From assembly GCA_035764725.1 (NCBI GenBank), contig DASTYT010000149.1, positions 1 through 64,000 on the forward strand: a DNA stretch of 64,000 bases. The letters run 5' to 3'. Position numbers and translations under genes: made by a program. Below, in pieces: positions 1 to 8,037 of the stretch. A model generated the notes under the pieces. It had not been told where the DNA came from. It worked only from the letters and a program-made list of their open reading frames with translations, and searched no databases. Source of the DNA: Candidatus Methylomirabilota bacterium (GTDB taxonomy: Bacteria; Methylomirabilota; Methylomirabilia; Rokubacteriales; CSP1-6). Within the stretch, counting starts at the first letter, position 1. Every line of letters begins with the position of its first letter.

Positions 1-1
1 C

Positions 2-610
2 GAGCTCGCCGCGGGCCGGCCCGGCGCCGGTCTCTTCGTCGACGCCGCCATCGAGGTGGCGCGCCTCGCGCGTCAGGTGGCGCGCCTGCCCCGCGCGCGG
101 GTCGACATGGTGCGCCTCGGTGACGCCCGCGGGTTCTGGGCGCTGGACAGCGAAGGGTGGGTCGATCTGCCCAGCTCCTGCTTCACCTACAGCGCGGCGG
201 GCCGCACCGCGCTGGAGTCGCGCCCGGTCCGGGCCGCGGCGCGGCCCGACCTCTACAGCCCGCCCGAAGGCGCGCACGGGGTCTTTCAGCGGCGCAAGCT
301 CGCCCGGCTCGTGCGCACCGGCGAGCGCCTCGATCTGTTTCATGCCATGCACGACGACATTCACGGCTTCGATCTCCACCTGGAGGTGGATCTGGCCCGC
401 GGTGTCATCGTCGCCGCCGACTCGGTCACGTCGCGGCTCCCGTATCGCGGGCTCTGCGACGAGCCGCAGGGCCGCTTCGCCACGCTCGTGGGCGAGCGCA
501 TGGATCAGGCGCTGCGCAAGCGCATCCAGACCGGTCTGGGCGGTGAGGCGGGCTGCGGCCAGCTCTACGACCTCACCGCCGACCTCCTCAAGCTGCTCCA
601 CCTCGAGTGA
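2..610 (+). CDS. DUF2889 domain protein (5'-truncated by window edge)
   Basis: The frame is open from the first bases of the window, so the real start lies upstream; an in-frame GTG at 56 is probably internal. The visible 202 residues carry the pattern I associate with DUF2889: a His-Asp-containing strand (HAMHDDIHGFDLHLEVD), an acidic SVTSRLPY segment, and near the C-terminus a GEAGCGQLYDLTADLLKLL stretch matching the family's terminal Gly-Cys-x-x-Leu motif. Function of the family is unknown to me. The TGA stop at 608-610 overlaps the GTG start of the following HAD phosphatase by 4 nt, suggesting translational coupling. The family call rests on motif recognition only. Confidence 0.65.
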   Translation, partial: ELAAGRPGAGLFVDAAIEVARLARQVARLPRARVDMVRLGDARGFWALDSEGWVDLPSSCFTYSAAGRTALESRPVRAAARPDLYSPPEGAHGVFQRRKLARLVRTGERLDLFHAMHDDIHGFDLHLEVDLARGVIVAADSVTSRLPYRGLCDEPQGRFATLVGERMDQALRKRIQTGLGGEAGCGQLYDLTADLLKLLHLE

Positions 611-1272
611 CCGTGCTCGCGACCGCTCACGGCCGCCCGGCCGCCATCATCTTCGACATGGACGGCGTGCTCATCGACTCCGAGCCGATCGGCTACGAGG
701 CGATGGGACTGGTGATGGCGCGCCACGGCGCGCCCTACGACCTCGTGCAGAACGACGAGTTCGTGGGCCGCACCAGCACCGAGAGCTTCCGTATCCTCCG
801 CGCGCGGCACGGCATGCGGCCCGAGGCGGAGGAGCTGGCGCGGCAGTTTCGCGAGGCCAAGATCCGCATCGTGCGAGAGCGCGGCGTGCCCATGCCCGGC
901 GTGCTCGACGTGCTGGCGGGCGCGCGCGGGGCGGGCTATCGTCTGGCCCTCGCCTCCTCCGCCGAGGTGCCGGTGATCGAGGCCACCGTGGAGGCGCTCG
1001 GGCTCGCGCCCTATTTCGAGCTGCGCGTGTCGGGGGGCGAGGTGAGACGGGGCAAGCCCGCCCCCGACGTGTTCCTCGAGACGGCGCGGCGGCTGGCGCT
1101 GCCGCCCGCGCACTGCCTGGTGGTCGAGGACTCGCGCAATGGCTTGCTCGCGGCCAAGGCCGCCGGCATGCGCTGCATCGTGGTACCGTGCGAGGCGACG
1201 CTGAGCCACGATTTCACGGGCGCGGACGGGCGCATCGCGCGCCTCCTCGACCTGCTGCCGCTCCTGTCCTGA
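607..1272 (+). CDS. HAD-superfamily (subfamily IA) phosphatase
   Basis: 221 residues. Motif I is FDMDGVLIDSE with the nucleophile and acid/base Asp17 and Asp19; an alpha-helical cap follows (about residues 27-95); motif II is the LASSAE strand end; motif III is the Lys of RRGKPAPDVF; motif IV is VVEDSRNGLLAAKAAGM. This is the architecture of beta-phosphoglucomutase/phosphoglycolate-phosphatase-like enzymes hydrolysing small phosphorylated metabolites. The substrate cannot be told from sequence. The GTG start overlaps the preceding stop and the gene ends 20 bp before the AIR-synthase-like gene. Cytosolic, no signal peptide. Confidence 0.85.
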   Translation: MTVLATAHGRPAAIIFDMDGVLIDSEPIGYEAMGLVMARHGAPYDLVQNDEFVGRTSTESFRILRARHGMRPEAEELARQFREAKIRIVRERGVPMPGVLDVLAGARGAGYRLALASSAEVPVIEATVEALGLAPYFELRVSGGEVRRGKPAPDVFLETARRLALPPAHCLVVEDSRNGLLAAKAAGMRCIVVPCEATLSHDFTGADGRIARLLDLLPLLS

Positions 1273-1292
1273 GCAGTTATACTGTTTCGGTC

Positions 1293-2330
1293 ATGTCGCC
1301 GCTTCCGGTCGGCAAGCTCTCCGGCGACACGCTGCAGCGCCTCTTCGCGAAGTACGTGCGCGCGAGCGGACCTCCGGAGGCGGGCGCCCGGGTGATCGTG
1401 GGCCCGCGCGTGGGCGAGGATGCCGCCGTCCTCGACATGGGTGACCGGTACCTCGTGGCCACCACCGATCCCATCACGTTCGCGACGGATGCGGCGGGCT
1501 GGTACGCGCTGCACGTCAACGCCAACGACGTGGCGGTGCGCGGGGCGCGGCCGTCATGGTTTCTCGCGACGCTACTGTTGCCCGAGGGCGACACGGAGCC
1601 GGCGCAGGTGGAAGCGCTGTTCGGGGAGATTGCGGAGGCGTGCGAGGCGCTGGGCGTGGCGCTGGTGGGCGGGCACACCGAGGTGACCGCCGGCCTTTCG
1701 CGGCCGATCGTGATCGGGACCATGCTGGGTGAGGTCGCGAAGGACGCGCTCGTCACGACCGGGGGGGCGCGGCCGGGCGACGCGCTCCTCCTCACGAAGG
1801 GCGTGCCGCTCGAGGGCGCGGCGATCATCGCGCGCGAGCGCGGCGAGGAGGCGGCGCGCCGCGGCGTCGCCGCCGACGTGATCGAGCGGGCGCGGGGGCT
1901 GCTGCGCCAGCCCGGGATCAGCGTGGTGCCGGACGCGCGGCTCGCCGCCGAGGCGGCGCGCGTGCACGCGATGCATGACCCCACCGAGGGCGGCCTCGCC
2001 ACCGCGTGCTGGGAGATGGCGGAGGCGGCGGACGCGGGGGTGCGCGTGGAGCGCGAGCGCGTGCCGCTCTTTCCAGAGGGCGAGCGGCTCTGCTCAGCGT
2101 TCGGCCTGGATCCGCTGGGCACCATCGCCTCGGGCGCGCTGCTGATGGCGGTGGCGCCGGGGGATGCCGACCGGGTGATTGCGCGCTGCCGGGCAGGCGG
2201 CGTCGCGTGCGCGGCGATCGGTCACGTGACCGAGCGGCGCGAGGGCATGACGCTCATGGAGCGCGGGCGCGCGCGCGCGCTGCCCGTGTTTCCGCAGGAC
2301 GAGATCTCGAAACTCTTCGCCGGGAGCTGA
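1293..2330 (+). CDS. AIR synthase-related (HypE/ThiL/SelD superfamily) protein, HypE-like
   Basis: 345 residues starting at ATG 1293; the frame is open further upstream, but that part overlaps the HAD gene. The N-terminal half has the family's ATP/Mg signature: VGEDAAVLD, TTDPITF and HVNANDVAVRGARP; the C-terminal half has HDPTEGGLATACWEMAEAA and a glycine-rich SGALLMAVAP strand. These are hallmarks of the PurM/HypE fold that activates substrates with ATP. Genuine HypE ends in a Pro-Arg-x-Cys tail whose cysteine carries the thiocarboxamide; this protein ends in DEISKLFAGS and has no terminal cysteine. It is therefore probably not a hydrogenase maturation factor, and no hyp or hydrogenase genes are nearby. 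It sits 1 bp before the gamma-glutamyltransferase gene. Confidence 0.8.
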   Translation: MSPLPVGKLSGDTLQRLFAKYVRASGPPEAGARVIVGPRVGEDAAVLDMGDRYLVATTDPITFATDAAGWYALHVNANDVAVRGARPSWFLATLLLPEGDTEPAQVEALFGEIAEACEALGVALVGGHTEVTAGLSRPIVIGTMLGEVAKDALVTTGGARPGDALLLTKGVPLEGAAIIARERGEEAARRGVAADVIERARGLLRQPGISVVPDARLAAEAARVHAMHDPTEGGLATACWEMAEAADAGVRVERERVPLFPEGERLCSAFGLDPLGTIASGALLMAVAPGDADRVIARCRAGGVACAAIGHVTERREGMTLMERGRARALPVFPQDEISKLFAGS

Positions 2331-2331
2331 T

Positions 2332-3930
2332 ATGCCGGTTCAGATCGGATACGCGCATCGCCAGGCGCCGCTGGCTCGCCGGGGCATGGTGGCCGCTTGC
2401 CACCCCCTGGCCAGCCTCGCCGGCGTGGAGGTGCTGAAGGCGGGCGGCAACGTCATCGACGCCGCCATCGCCACCAACGCAGTCCTCGCGGTCACCCAGC
2501 CGAACTACTGCGGCGTGGGCGGCGACCTCTTCTGCCTCTATCACGAGGCGGCGACGGGACGGATCCACTGTCTACTCGGCGCCGGCCGCTCGGGCTCGCG
2601 GGCCAGCGTCGCCGAGCTGGGGCGACGGGGTCTCAAGGCCGTCCCGTTGGTCGGGCCGGGCTCGGTCTCGGTACCCGGCGCCACCCGGGCCTGGCGCATG
2701 CTGCTCGAGCGCTTCGGCACCACGCCGCTGCGCCGCCTGCTCGAGCCCGCGGTGCACTACGCGGCGGAGGGCTTTCCCCTCACGGACATCGTGGCCCAGA
2801 ACATCCGCGATCGCTCCGAGCTGTTCGACGACCCCGAGTGGTGGCGCGTGTTCGTCCCCGGCGGCATCTTTCCGAAGGCGGGCGATCTCTTCCGCCAGCC
2901 CGACCTCGCCCGTACGCTCACGGAGCTGGGCGAGGACGGCGACCTCTTCTATCGCGGACGGGTGGCGAAGGCCATCGCGCAGCGCTTGGCCCAGGACGGC
3001 TTCCTCACCGCCGACGATCTCGCCGCCCACGAGGGCGAGTGGGGCGAGCCGATCGCGACCACGTACCGGGGCTACACGGTCTACGAGACGCCGCCGCCCA
3101 CCCAGGGCGTGGCCGCCTTGCTCGGGCTCAACATCCTCGAAGGCTTCGATCTCGCCGCGCTTCCCGTGCATTCGATCGAGCACCTCCACCTTCTGGCGGA
3201 GGTGGTGAAGATCGCCTACGCCGACCGCGACCGCTGGGTCGCCGATCCCGAGCACACGAGCCTTCCCACCGCCCGACTCCTCTCGAAGGACTACGCGGGA
3301 CGTCGGCGCGAGATCTTCGATTCCGGCAAGGCGCAGGCGCACACGTGGGGAGACGCCGAGGGGGACACCACCGGCTTCGTGGTGGCCGACGGGCAGGGCA
3401 ACGTGGTCAGTGTGATCCAGAGCCTCTACCGGAGCTTCGGCGCCGGCGTCGTACCGCCGGGCACCGGCGTGGTGCTGCAGAATCGCGGCGCCTACTTCAA
3501 CATCGATCCCGCCCACCCGAACGTGTTCGACCCCGGTAAGCGCCCCTTCCATACGCTGCTGGCCTCCATCGTCATGCGCGACAGTCGGCCGGTGATCGGC
3601 TTCTCGAGCATGGGCGGGGACGGGCAGGCGATGTTCCACATCCAGGCGCTCACCAACGCGATCGACTACGGCATGGAGATCCAGGAGGCGATCGAGCGTC
3701 CGCGCTTCATGTTCGGACGGCTGCTTCCGTCGGACGCACCCGACCTCCTGCGCCTCGAGGGTCGCATCCCAGCCGATGTCGTCGACGAGATGCGCCGGCG
3801 CGGGCACAAGGTCAAGGTGGTCTCCGACTGGTTCACCCAGATGGGCCACGCGCACGGGATCACGCTCACCGACGGCACGCTGCGGGGTGGCGCGGACGCC
3901 CGCGGCGACGGCGCGGCCCTCGGCTTTTGA
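2332..3930 (+). CDS. ggt: gamma-glutamyltransferase family protein (Ntn hydrolase)
   Basis: 532 residues, typical family length. N-terminal ACHPLASLAGVEVLKAGGNVIDAAIATNAVL and PNYCGVGGDLF are large-subunit signatures. The autoprocessing nucleophile is the first Thr of GDTTGF (Thr346), followed by the usual VVADGQGNVVSVIQSLY strand; LLASIVMRDSRPVIGFSSMGGDGQ corresponds to the conserved C-terminal Gly-Gly region. Known members cleave or transfer gamma-glutamyl groups, or act as cephalosporin/polyglutamate hydrolases. No signal peptide is visible, so unlike E. coli Ggt it may be cytosolic. It is followed after 2 bp by a small exported protein and then by D-glutamate cyclase-like and aminotransferase genes, which suggests release of glutamate for further conversion. 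Confidence 0.9.
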   Translation: MPVQIGYAHRQAPLARRGMVAACHPLASLAGVEVLKAGGNVIDAAIATNAVLAVTQPNYCGVGGDLFCLYHEAATGRIHCLLGAGRSGSRASVAELGRRGLKAVPLVGPGSVSVPGATRAWRMLLERFGTTPLRRLLEPAVHYAAEGFPLTDIVAQNIRDRSELFDDPEWWRVFVPGGIFPKAGDLFRQPDLARTLTELGEDGDLFYRGRVAKAIAQRLAQDGFLTADDLAAHEGEWGEPIATTYRGYTVYETPPPTQGVAALLGLNILEGFDLAALPVHSIEHLHLLAEVVKIAYADRDRWVADPEHTSLPTARLLSKDYAGRRREIFDSGKAQAHTWGDAEGDTTGFVVADGQGNVVSVIQSLYRSFGAGVVPPGTGVVLQNRGAYFNIDPAHPNVFDPGKRPFHTLLASIVMRDSRPVIGFSSMGGDGQAMFHIQALTNAIDYGMEIQEAIERPRFMFGRLLPSDAPDLLRLEGRIPADVVDEMRRRGHKVKVVSDWFTQMGHAHGITLTDGTLRGGADARGDGAALGF

Positions 3931-3932
3931 GG

Positions 3933-4529
3933 ATGTGGCGTCTCGTCGCCTACGCGCTCGCGCCGATGTGGGTGGCGGCGACGCTCGCGCTTCCGGGGAC
4001 CACGGCGGCGGCCGAGTGGAACGGCATCGAGCCAGGGGTGACCGGCGCGGACGTGATCCGCGCACGCTACGGAGCGCCCTCGAAGGAAGTGAAGCAGAAG
4101 GTCGACAACTACGACACGGTCGAGTGGACCTACGAGGGCGAGCGTGCCCCGGGCGGCTTCCAGAGGATGGTGGTCGAGTTCGGGATCCTCCTGCCCTCAG
4201 GGTACAGCCCCAACACCGTGCGCGTCCTGCGCCTCGATCCGCGCCGCTTCATCTTCACCAAGGACATGGTGGTGTCGGGATGGGGTGAGCCGGACCGCGC
4301 GACGACCGAGAACGACCGCGACATCTTCTTCTACGCCTCAGGTCTCCTCGTGACGTTCGACAAGGACGGCGTGATGGCGACCAGCATGTACTTCACCGTG
4401 AAGCAGCCGGACTCGGCGCCCGCCTCGTCCGGCGCGCCGGCGCCGCTCCGTCCTGCCGCACCGGCTCCCGCTCCGGCCAAGCCGGCGCCGCCGAGCCCGT
4501 CGCCCGGCAACCCGCCCGTCCGCCGATGA
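3933..4529 (+). CDS. small exported hypothetical protein with Pro/Ala-rich tail
   Basis: 198 residues from ATG 3933; a TTG at 3927 is in frame but overlaps the ggt stop and is less likely. Residues 1-25 form a signal peptide (hydrophobic stretch ending near TTAAA). The mature N-terminus reads WNGIEPGVTGADVIRARYGAPSK, which resembles the 'start of helix, then G-P' pattern of BamE/SmpA-like or KGG-type periplasmic domains, with a second similar GEPDRATTENDRD loop near residue 115. The last 45 residues are low-complexity Pro/Ala. It overlaps the next gene by ATGA. Function not recognised; exported status is fairly secure. Confidence 0.75.
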   Translation: MWRLVAYALAPMWVAATLALPGTTAAAEWNGIEPGVTGADVIRARYGAPSKEVKQKVDNYDTVEWTYEGERAPGGFQRMVVEFGILLPSGYSPNTVRVLRLDPRRFIFTKDMVVSGWGEPDRATTENDRDIFFYASGLLVTFDKDGVMATSMYFTVKQPDSAPASSGAPAPLRPAAPAPAPAKPAPPSPSPGNPPVRR

Positions 4530-5428
4530 TCGATCACCTGCTCGCGCTGGACCCCGGCGGCCGCGGAATCGCGCGCTTCTTCGTGGCGGGCGGCGCGGGC
4601 GCCGCCGCCCGGGCCCTGCATCGCGCCCGGCGCGTCCTCCTGACCACGGGCTTCGCGCTGGGGCCGGGCCTGCCCGAAACCGATGGGCCGCCGGGCGCCG
4701 CCTCCCTGGGCCGCGCCCTTCGCGCCCTCGGCGTCGAGGTCGTGTACGTGACCGACGCGGTGACGGTGCCGCCACTCGAGGCGGCGCTGAAGGTCCTGGG
4801 CGAGAGTGGCGACATCCTCACGTTTCACGCGACGGCGGCGAGCGCCGCCCCGGTCGCGCGGCGACTGCTCGCCGAGCATGCGCCCAGCCATCTCGTCGCC
4901 ATCGAGCGCCCTGGCCGCACGCGCGACGGCGATTACCTCAGCATGCGCGCGGAGTCGGTGCGCGCCTGGAACGGGCCGCTCGACGCCTTGTTCCTGGAGC
5001 GAGGGCGCGCCGACATCCGCCGGCCTGTCACCGTTGGCGTGGGCGACGGCGGCAACGAGATCGGCATGGGCCGGGTGCGGGCGCGCGTCGCGCGGCTCGG
5101 ACCGAAGGCGCGGCGCTTCGCCTCGATCGTGATGGTCGACCACTTGGTGGTGGCGGGCACGTCCAACTGGGGGGCCTACGGCATCGTGGCCGAGCTCTCA
5201 CGGCTCGCCGGCCGCGATCTGCTCCACTCGAGCGACGAGGAGCTGCGCATGCTCAACGCCTGCGTGGAGGCGGGCGCGGTGGACGGCGTCACGCGGCGCG
5301 CGGAACCCACGGTGGACCGCTTGCCCTCCGGCGCTCATACAGGCATGCTTGAGCTGCTGCGCGTGGCGGCGACGAGCCTCGCGCCATCATCGAAGGGCAC
5401 ATCGAGGACGGGAGGCAGGGCACGATGA
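4526..5428 (+). CDS. DUF4392 protein, D-glutamate cyclase-like
   Basis: 300 residues. The mid region IERPGRTRDGDYLSMR and the VTVGVGDGGNEIGMGRV block are the hallmark of DUF4392 proteins; the mammalian homologue DGLUCY (D-glutamate cyclase) converts D-glutamate to 5-oxo-D-proline. Further conserved blocks are LLTTGF near residue 32 and VAGTSNWGAYGIVAELSRLAGR near residue 205. No signal peptide. Start ATG overlaps the upstream stop (ATGA), and the stop overlaps the aminotransferase start in the same way, so the genes are almost certainly one operon. Activity on D-glutamate is inferred from the family and supported by the gamma-glutamyltransferase upstream. Confidence 0.85.
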   Translation: MIDHLLALDPGGRGIARFFVAGGAGAAARALHRARRVLLTTGFALGPGLPETDGPPGAASLGRALRALGVEVVYVTDAVTVPPLEAALKVLGESGDILTFHATAASAAPVARRLLAEHAPSHLVAIERPGRTRDGDYLSMRAESVRAWNGPLDALFLERGRADIRRPVTVGVGDGGNEIGMGRVRARVARLGPKARRFASIVMVDHLVVAGTSNWGAYGIVAELSRLAGRDLLHSSDEELRMLNACVEAGAVDGVTRRAEPTVDRLPSGAHTGMLELLRVAATSLAPSSKGTSRTGGRAR

Positions 5429-6768
5429 CTCAGGCGGCGAAGCAATCCAAGGTGATGGACACGTACCGGGCGATGCATCCCAAGTCCGGCGCGCTCTACG
5501 AGCGCGCGCGCAACGTCATTTCCGGCGGCATCACCCACGACGGCCGGTACCTGAACCCGTTCCCCGTCTACGTCGACCGCGCCCTCGGCTCGCGCAAGTG
5601 GGACGTGGACGGGAACGAGTATATCGACTACTGGATGGGGCACGGCGCGCTGATCCTCGGCCACTGCCACCCCGCCGTCGTCGCGGCGATCCAGAAGCAG
5701 GCGGGCCGCGGGACGCATCTCGGGGCCTCGCACGAGCTCGAGGTGCGCTGGGCCGAGCTGGTGTCGAAGCTCATCCCCTCGGCGGAGATGGTGCGCTTCA
5801 CGATGTCGGGCACCGAGGCCACCCACCTCGCGATGCGCATCGCCCGGGCCTACACGAATCGCCCGAAGATCCTGAAGTTCCAGGGGCACTTCCACGGCTG
5901 GCACGACGGCGTGGCCCTCGCCGTCGATCCGCCCTACGACGTGCCGTGGTCGGCGGGCGTGCCCGCCGCGACGCTGGATCAGATCCTCTTGTGCCCGCCC
6001 AACGACATCAAGGCGGTGGAGACCGTGCTCCAGCGCGGCGACGTGGCCGCGGTGATCCTCGAGCCCGCGGGTGGTGGCTCCAGCACGATCCCGACCATTC
6101 CCGGCTATCTTCAGGAGCTGCGGAGTCTGACCGAGCGCCTGGGCGTCGTGCTGATCTTCGACGAGGTGATCTCGGGCTTCCGCTACTCGCCGGGCGGCGC
6201 GCAGGCCTACTTCGGCGTCACGCCGGACATGACCACGCTCGCCAAGATCGTCGCGGGCGGCCTCCCCGGCGGCGCGGTCGTGGGGAAGAAGCCGCTCATG
6301 AGCATGATGGCCCGCCGCGGCGACCCGGTGTGGGACCGCAGCCAGCGCGTGGCCCAGAACGGCACGTTCAACTCGAATCCGGTCTGCGCTGCCGCCGCCA
6401 TCGCCACCCTCGAGCTGGTGTCCGACGCGAGCCTCCACGCCCGCGCCAACAAGGTGGGCGAGGAGCTACGCGTCCAGCTCTCCGACCTCATGAAGCGGCA
6501 GGGCGTGCCGGGCACGACGTTCGGTGACGTGTCGATCTTCCACGTGTCGTTCGAGGGCAAGCCCGGCCTCGCCGGCTTCGACCGCCCGCGCCGCGGCGAT
6601 CTGTATCAGCTCCTGCGCTGCGCGCTCCTGAATCACGGCTTGGACTGCGCAGGCTATCACGGCTGGATCTCCGCCGTGCACTCGGACGAGGACATCGACC
6701 GCACCGTGCAGGGCTACGAGGCCGCCTTCAAGGACATGGCGGCCGACGGCGCCTTCAAAGGCATGTAG
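5425..6768 (+). CDS. PLP class-III aminotransferase, glutamate-1-semialdehyde aminomutase-like
   Basis: 447 residues. Features of the class: GHCHPAVVAAIQ, the cofactor-phosphate SGTEATHLAMRIAR segment, HFHGWHDG, FDEVISGFR containing the PLP-N1 Asp, and the Schiff-base Lys274 in TLAKIVAGGLPGGAVVG. The sequence is closer to the aminomutase/beta-amino-acid aminotransferase branch than to ornithine transaminases. It is probably not the tetrapyrrole HemL itself: the active-site loop reads LAKIVAGGLPGGA rather than LGKIIGGGLPVGA, and the neighbours are glutamate-metabolism genes rather than hem genes. It could act as an aminotransferase or racemase on a glutamate-derived substrate. Coupled to DUF4392 by ATGA. 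Confidence 0.85.
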   Translation: MTQAAKQSKVMDTYRAMHPKSGALYERARNVISGGITHDGRYLNPFPVYVDRALGSRKWDVDGNEYIDYWMGHGALILGHCHPAVVAAIQKQAGRGTHLGASHELEVRWAELVSKLIPSAEMVRFTMSGTEATHLAMRIARAYTNRPKILKFQGHFHGWHDGVALAVDPPYDVPWSAGVPAATLDQILLCPPNDIKAVETVLQRGDVAAVILEPAGGGSSTIPTIPGYLQELRSLTERLGVVLIFDEVISGFRYSPGGAQAYFGVTPDMTTLAKIVAGGLPGGAVVGKKPLMSMMARRGDPVWDRSQRVAQNGTFNSNPVCAAAAIATLELVSDASLHARANKVGEELRVQLSDLMKRQGVPGTTFGDVSIFHVSFEGKPGLAGFDRPRRGDLYQLLRCALLNHGLDCAGYHGWISAVHSDEDIDRTVQGYEAAFKDMAADGAFKGM

Positions 6769-6793
6769 CCCTCTCCCCTCGGGGGGGAGAGGG
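6769..6793. repeat. GC-rich hairpin directly after the operon stop
   Basis: A perfect 10-bp inverted repeat (CCCTCTCCCC / GGGGAGAGGG) with a 5-nt loop begins at the base after the aminotransferase stop codon and is followed by TCGGGTGAGAGTG. It lacks a T-run. This composition is that of the dispersed CCCTCTCC-type palindromes common in high-GC genomes and it may end or stabilise the operon mRNA. Confidence 0.55.
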
Positions 6794-6811
6794 TCGGGTG
6801 AGAGTGCGGGA

Positions 6812-7141
6812 ATGGACGAAGCGAAGCGCCGGGCCAAACTCACCGAGCTCCGCGAGCTGGCCGAAGGCTCGCCGGAGTTCGAGGGCGGGGTCACGTTCGA
6901 GGAGGAGATGGAGGCCCTGATCGTCGGGGACTGGGCCATCTTCGCCGTGGACGAGATCGGCGACATCGCCCTGTCCTTCCATCTGGACGCGCATCCGGTG
7001 GCCGTGGCCAAGCTGACGCGCTTTCTCGTGCAGCATGACGTGCCCTTCGTGCTGCACGAGGCCTTCACCGTCGACGAGAACGATCAGATCGTGTTCGAGT
7101 CGGATACCGGCGCCGACCTCCCCGGTCCCGGCCCCAGCTAG
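6812..7141 (+). CDS. small acidic hypothetical protein
   Basis: 109 residues, ATG at 6812. The protein is acidic (many Glu/Asp), has no signal peptide or membrane segment, and looks like a compact alpha/beta domain: a charged helix at residues 1-20, then alternating beta strands around IVGDWAIFAVDEIGDIALSFHLD, and a helix VAKLTRFLVQ. I do not recognise a family. It lies downstream of the glutamate operon behind the hairpin and converges with, and overlaps by 4 nt, the transglutaminase-like gene on the other strand. Confidence 0.6.
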   Translation: MDEAKRRAKLTELRELAEGSPEFEGGVTFEEEMEALIVGDWAIFAVDEIGDIALSFHLDAHPVAVAKLTRFLVQHDVPFVLHEAFTVDENDQIVFESDTGADLPGPGPS

Positions 7142-7827
7142 CTCCGCCCCCGCAGCTCTTCCGCTTCCTTCCCGAACTGCGCCGGGGGCGCTGCCGTCCG
7201 CCGCGCGGCCAGCCCCGGATAGTGCTCGGCGAACGCCGCTATGATCTCGGCTACCGGCACGTCGGCTCGCGCGCCGCGATCGCGCAGATACTCCATGTGG
7301 CGCCGACCGGCGGCGTCGAAGGGCTGGAACAGCGAATCCTCGCGGCCGTCGAACTCCAGCGCCTTCACTCCGAACTTCTCGCAGAGCTCGCGGTTGAACG
7401 CGGGCGTCGCCTTCACCCAGCGGCCGTCCAGGTAGAGGTCGGTGTAGCCGTGGTAGACGAAGGTGTCGGTGCCCATCAGCGCCCGCAGCTTCGGCGTGCA
7501 GATATGGTTACGCACGTCGGCGAAGCCGATGCGCGCGGGGATGCCGGCGGCGCGGGCGGCCGCCGTGAGCAGCGAGGCCTTGCCCACGCAGAAGCCCGCG
7601 CGGTGCTCCAGGACCGCGCTGGCCCGGAACGTGGCCGGATCCGAAAAGTCGCAGTAGGGGGTGTAGACGATGTCGTCCCGGACCGCGTAGTAGAGCCGCA
7701 CCGCACGGCTCAGGGAATCGGCGGCCGGGCCTGCCGCCTCGCGAGCGAAGGCGGCGATGTTGGCCGCGGCACTGTCCACGAAGTCCGCGGGGGCGAGAAA
7801 CGGGGCGAGCGCGGGGTCGGTCAGCAT
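7138..7827 (-). CDS. transglutaminase-like cysteine protein
   Basis: 229 residues, no signal peptide. The papain-like transglutaminase core is visible: YYAVRDDIVYTPY upstream of the catalytic site, Cys of RAGFCVGKASLLTAAARAAGIPARIGFADV, and His of VYHGYTDLYLDGRWVKATPAFN. The usual Asp of the triad (VDPT in many relatives) reads ATPAFN here, a variant I recall as normal for this bacterial subfamily. Members are predicted amidases/proteases rather than cross-linkers. It is transcribed away from the tRNA-Phe gene that starts 75 bp from its start codon. Confidence 0.8.
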   Translation of the reverse strand: MLTDPALAPFLAPADFVDSAAANIAAFAREAAGPAADSLSRAVRLYYAVRDDIVYTPYCDFSDPATFRASAVLEHRAGFCVGKASLLTAAARAAGIPARIGFADVRNHICTPKLRALMGTDTFVYHGYTDLYLDGRWVKATPAFNRELCEKFGVKALEFDGREDSLFQPFDAAGRRHMEYLRDRGARADVPVAEIIAAFAEHYPGLAARRTAAPPAQFGKEAEELRGRS

Positions 7828-7901
7828 GGATCGATTATGCCAGGACTCTCAACCTTCCTGGACACTTCGGTGTGCCTTTGGTACGCTCACAGTTCCGTGG
7901 T

Positions 7902-7977
7902 GGGCTGGTAGCTCAGTTGGTAGAGCACAGGACTGAAAATCCTGGTGTCGGCGGTTCAATCCCGTCCCAGCCCACCA
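7902..7977 (+). tRNA. tRNA-Phe (anticodon GAA)
   Basis: A complete cloverleaf can be folded: acceptor GGGCTGG/CCAGCCC with discriminator A and encoded CCA; D-arm beginning GCTC; anticodon stem CAGGA/TCCTG with loop CTGAAAA (GAA at 7935-7937); T-arm GGCGG/CCGTC with loop TTCAATC. The anticodon reads Phe codons. The 76-nt length and encoded CCA are standard. Confidence 0.97.
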
Positions 7978-8037
7978 TTTTCCTCCCCACTTCGCTCCTC
8001 AACGCCGCGGGCGCTGACGCCTGCTAGACTCCGGCGG

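Noticed and set aside
1293..2330. HypE hydrogenase-maturation protein
   Set aside because: The C-terminal cysteine is missing and there are no hyp or hydrogenase genes nearby.
5425..6768. Annotation as the haem-pathway enzyme HemL
   Set aside because: The PLP loop differs from HemL and the neighbours are glutamate-related, so only a class-III aminotransferase call is supported.
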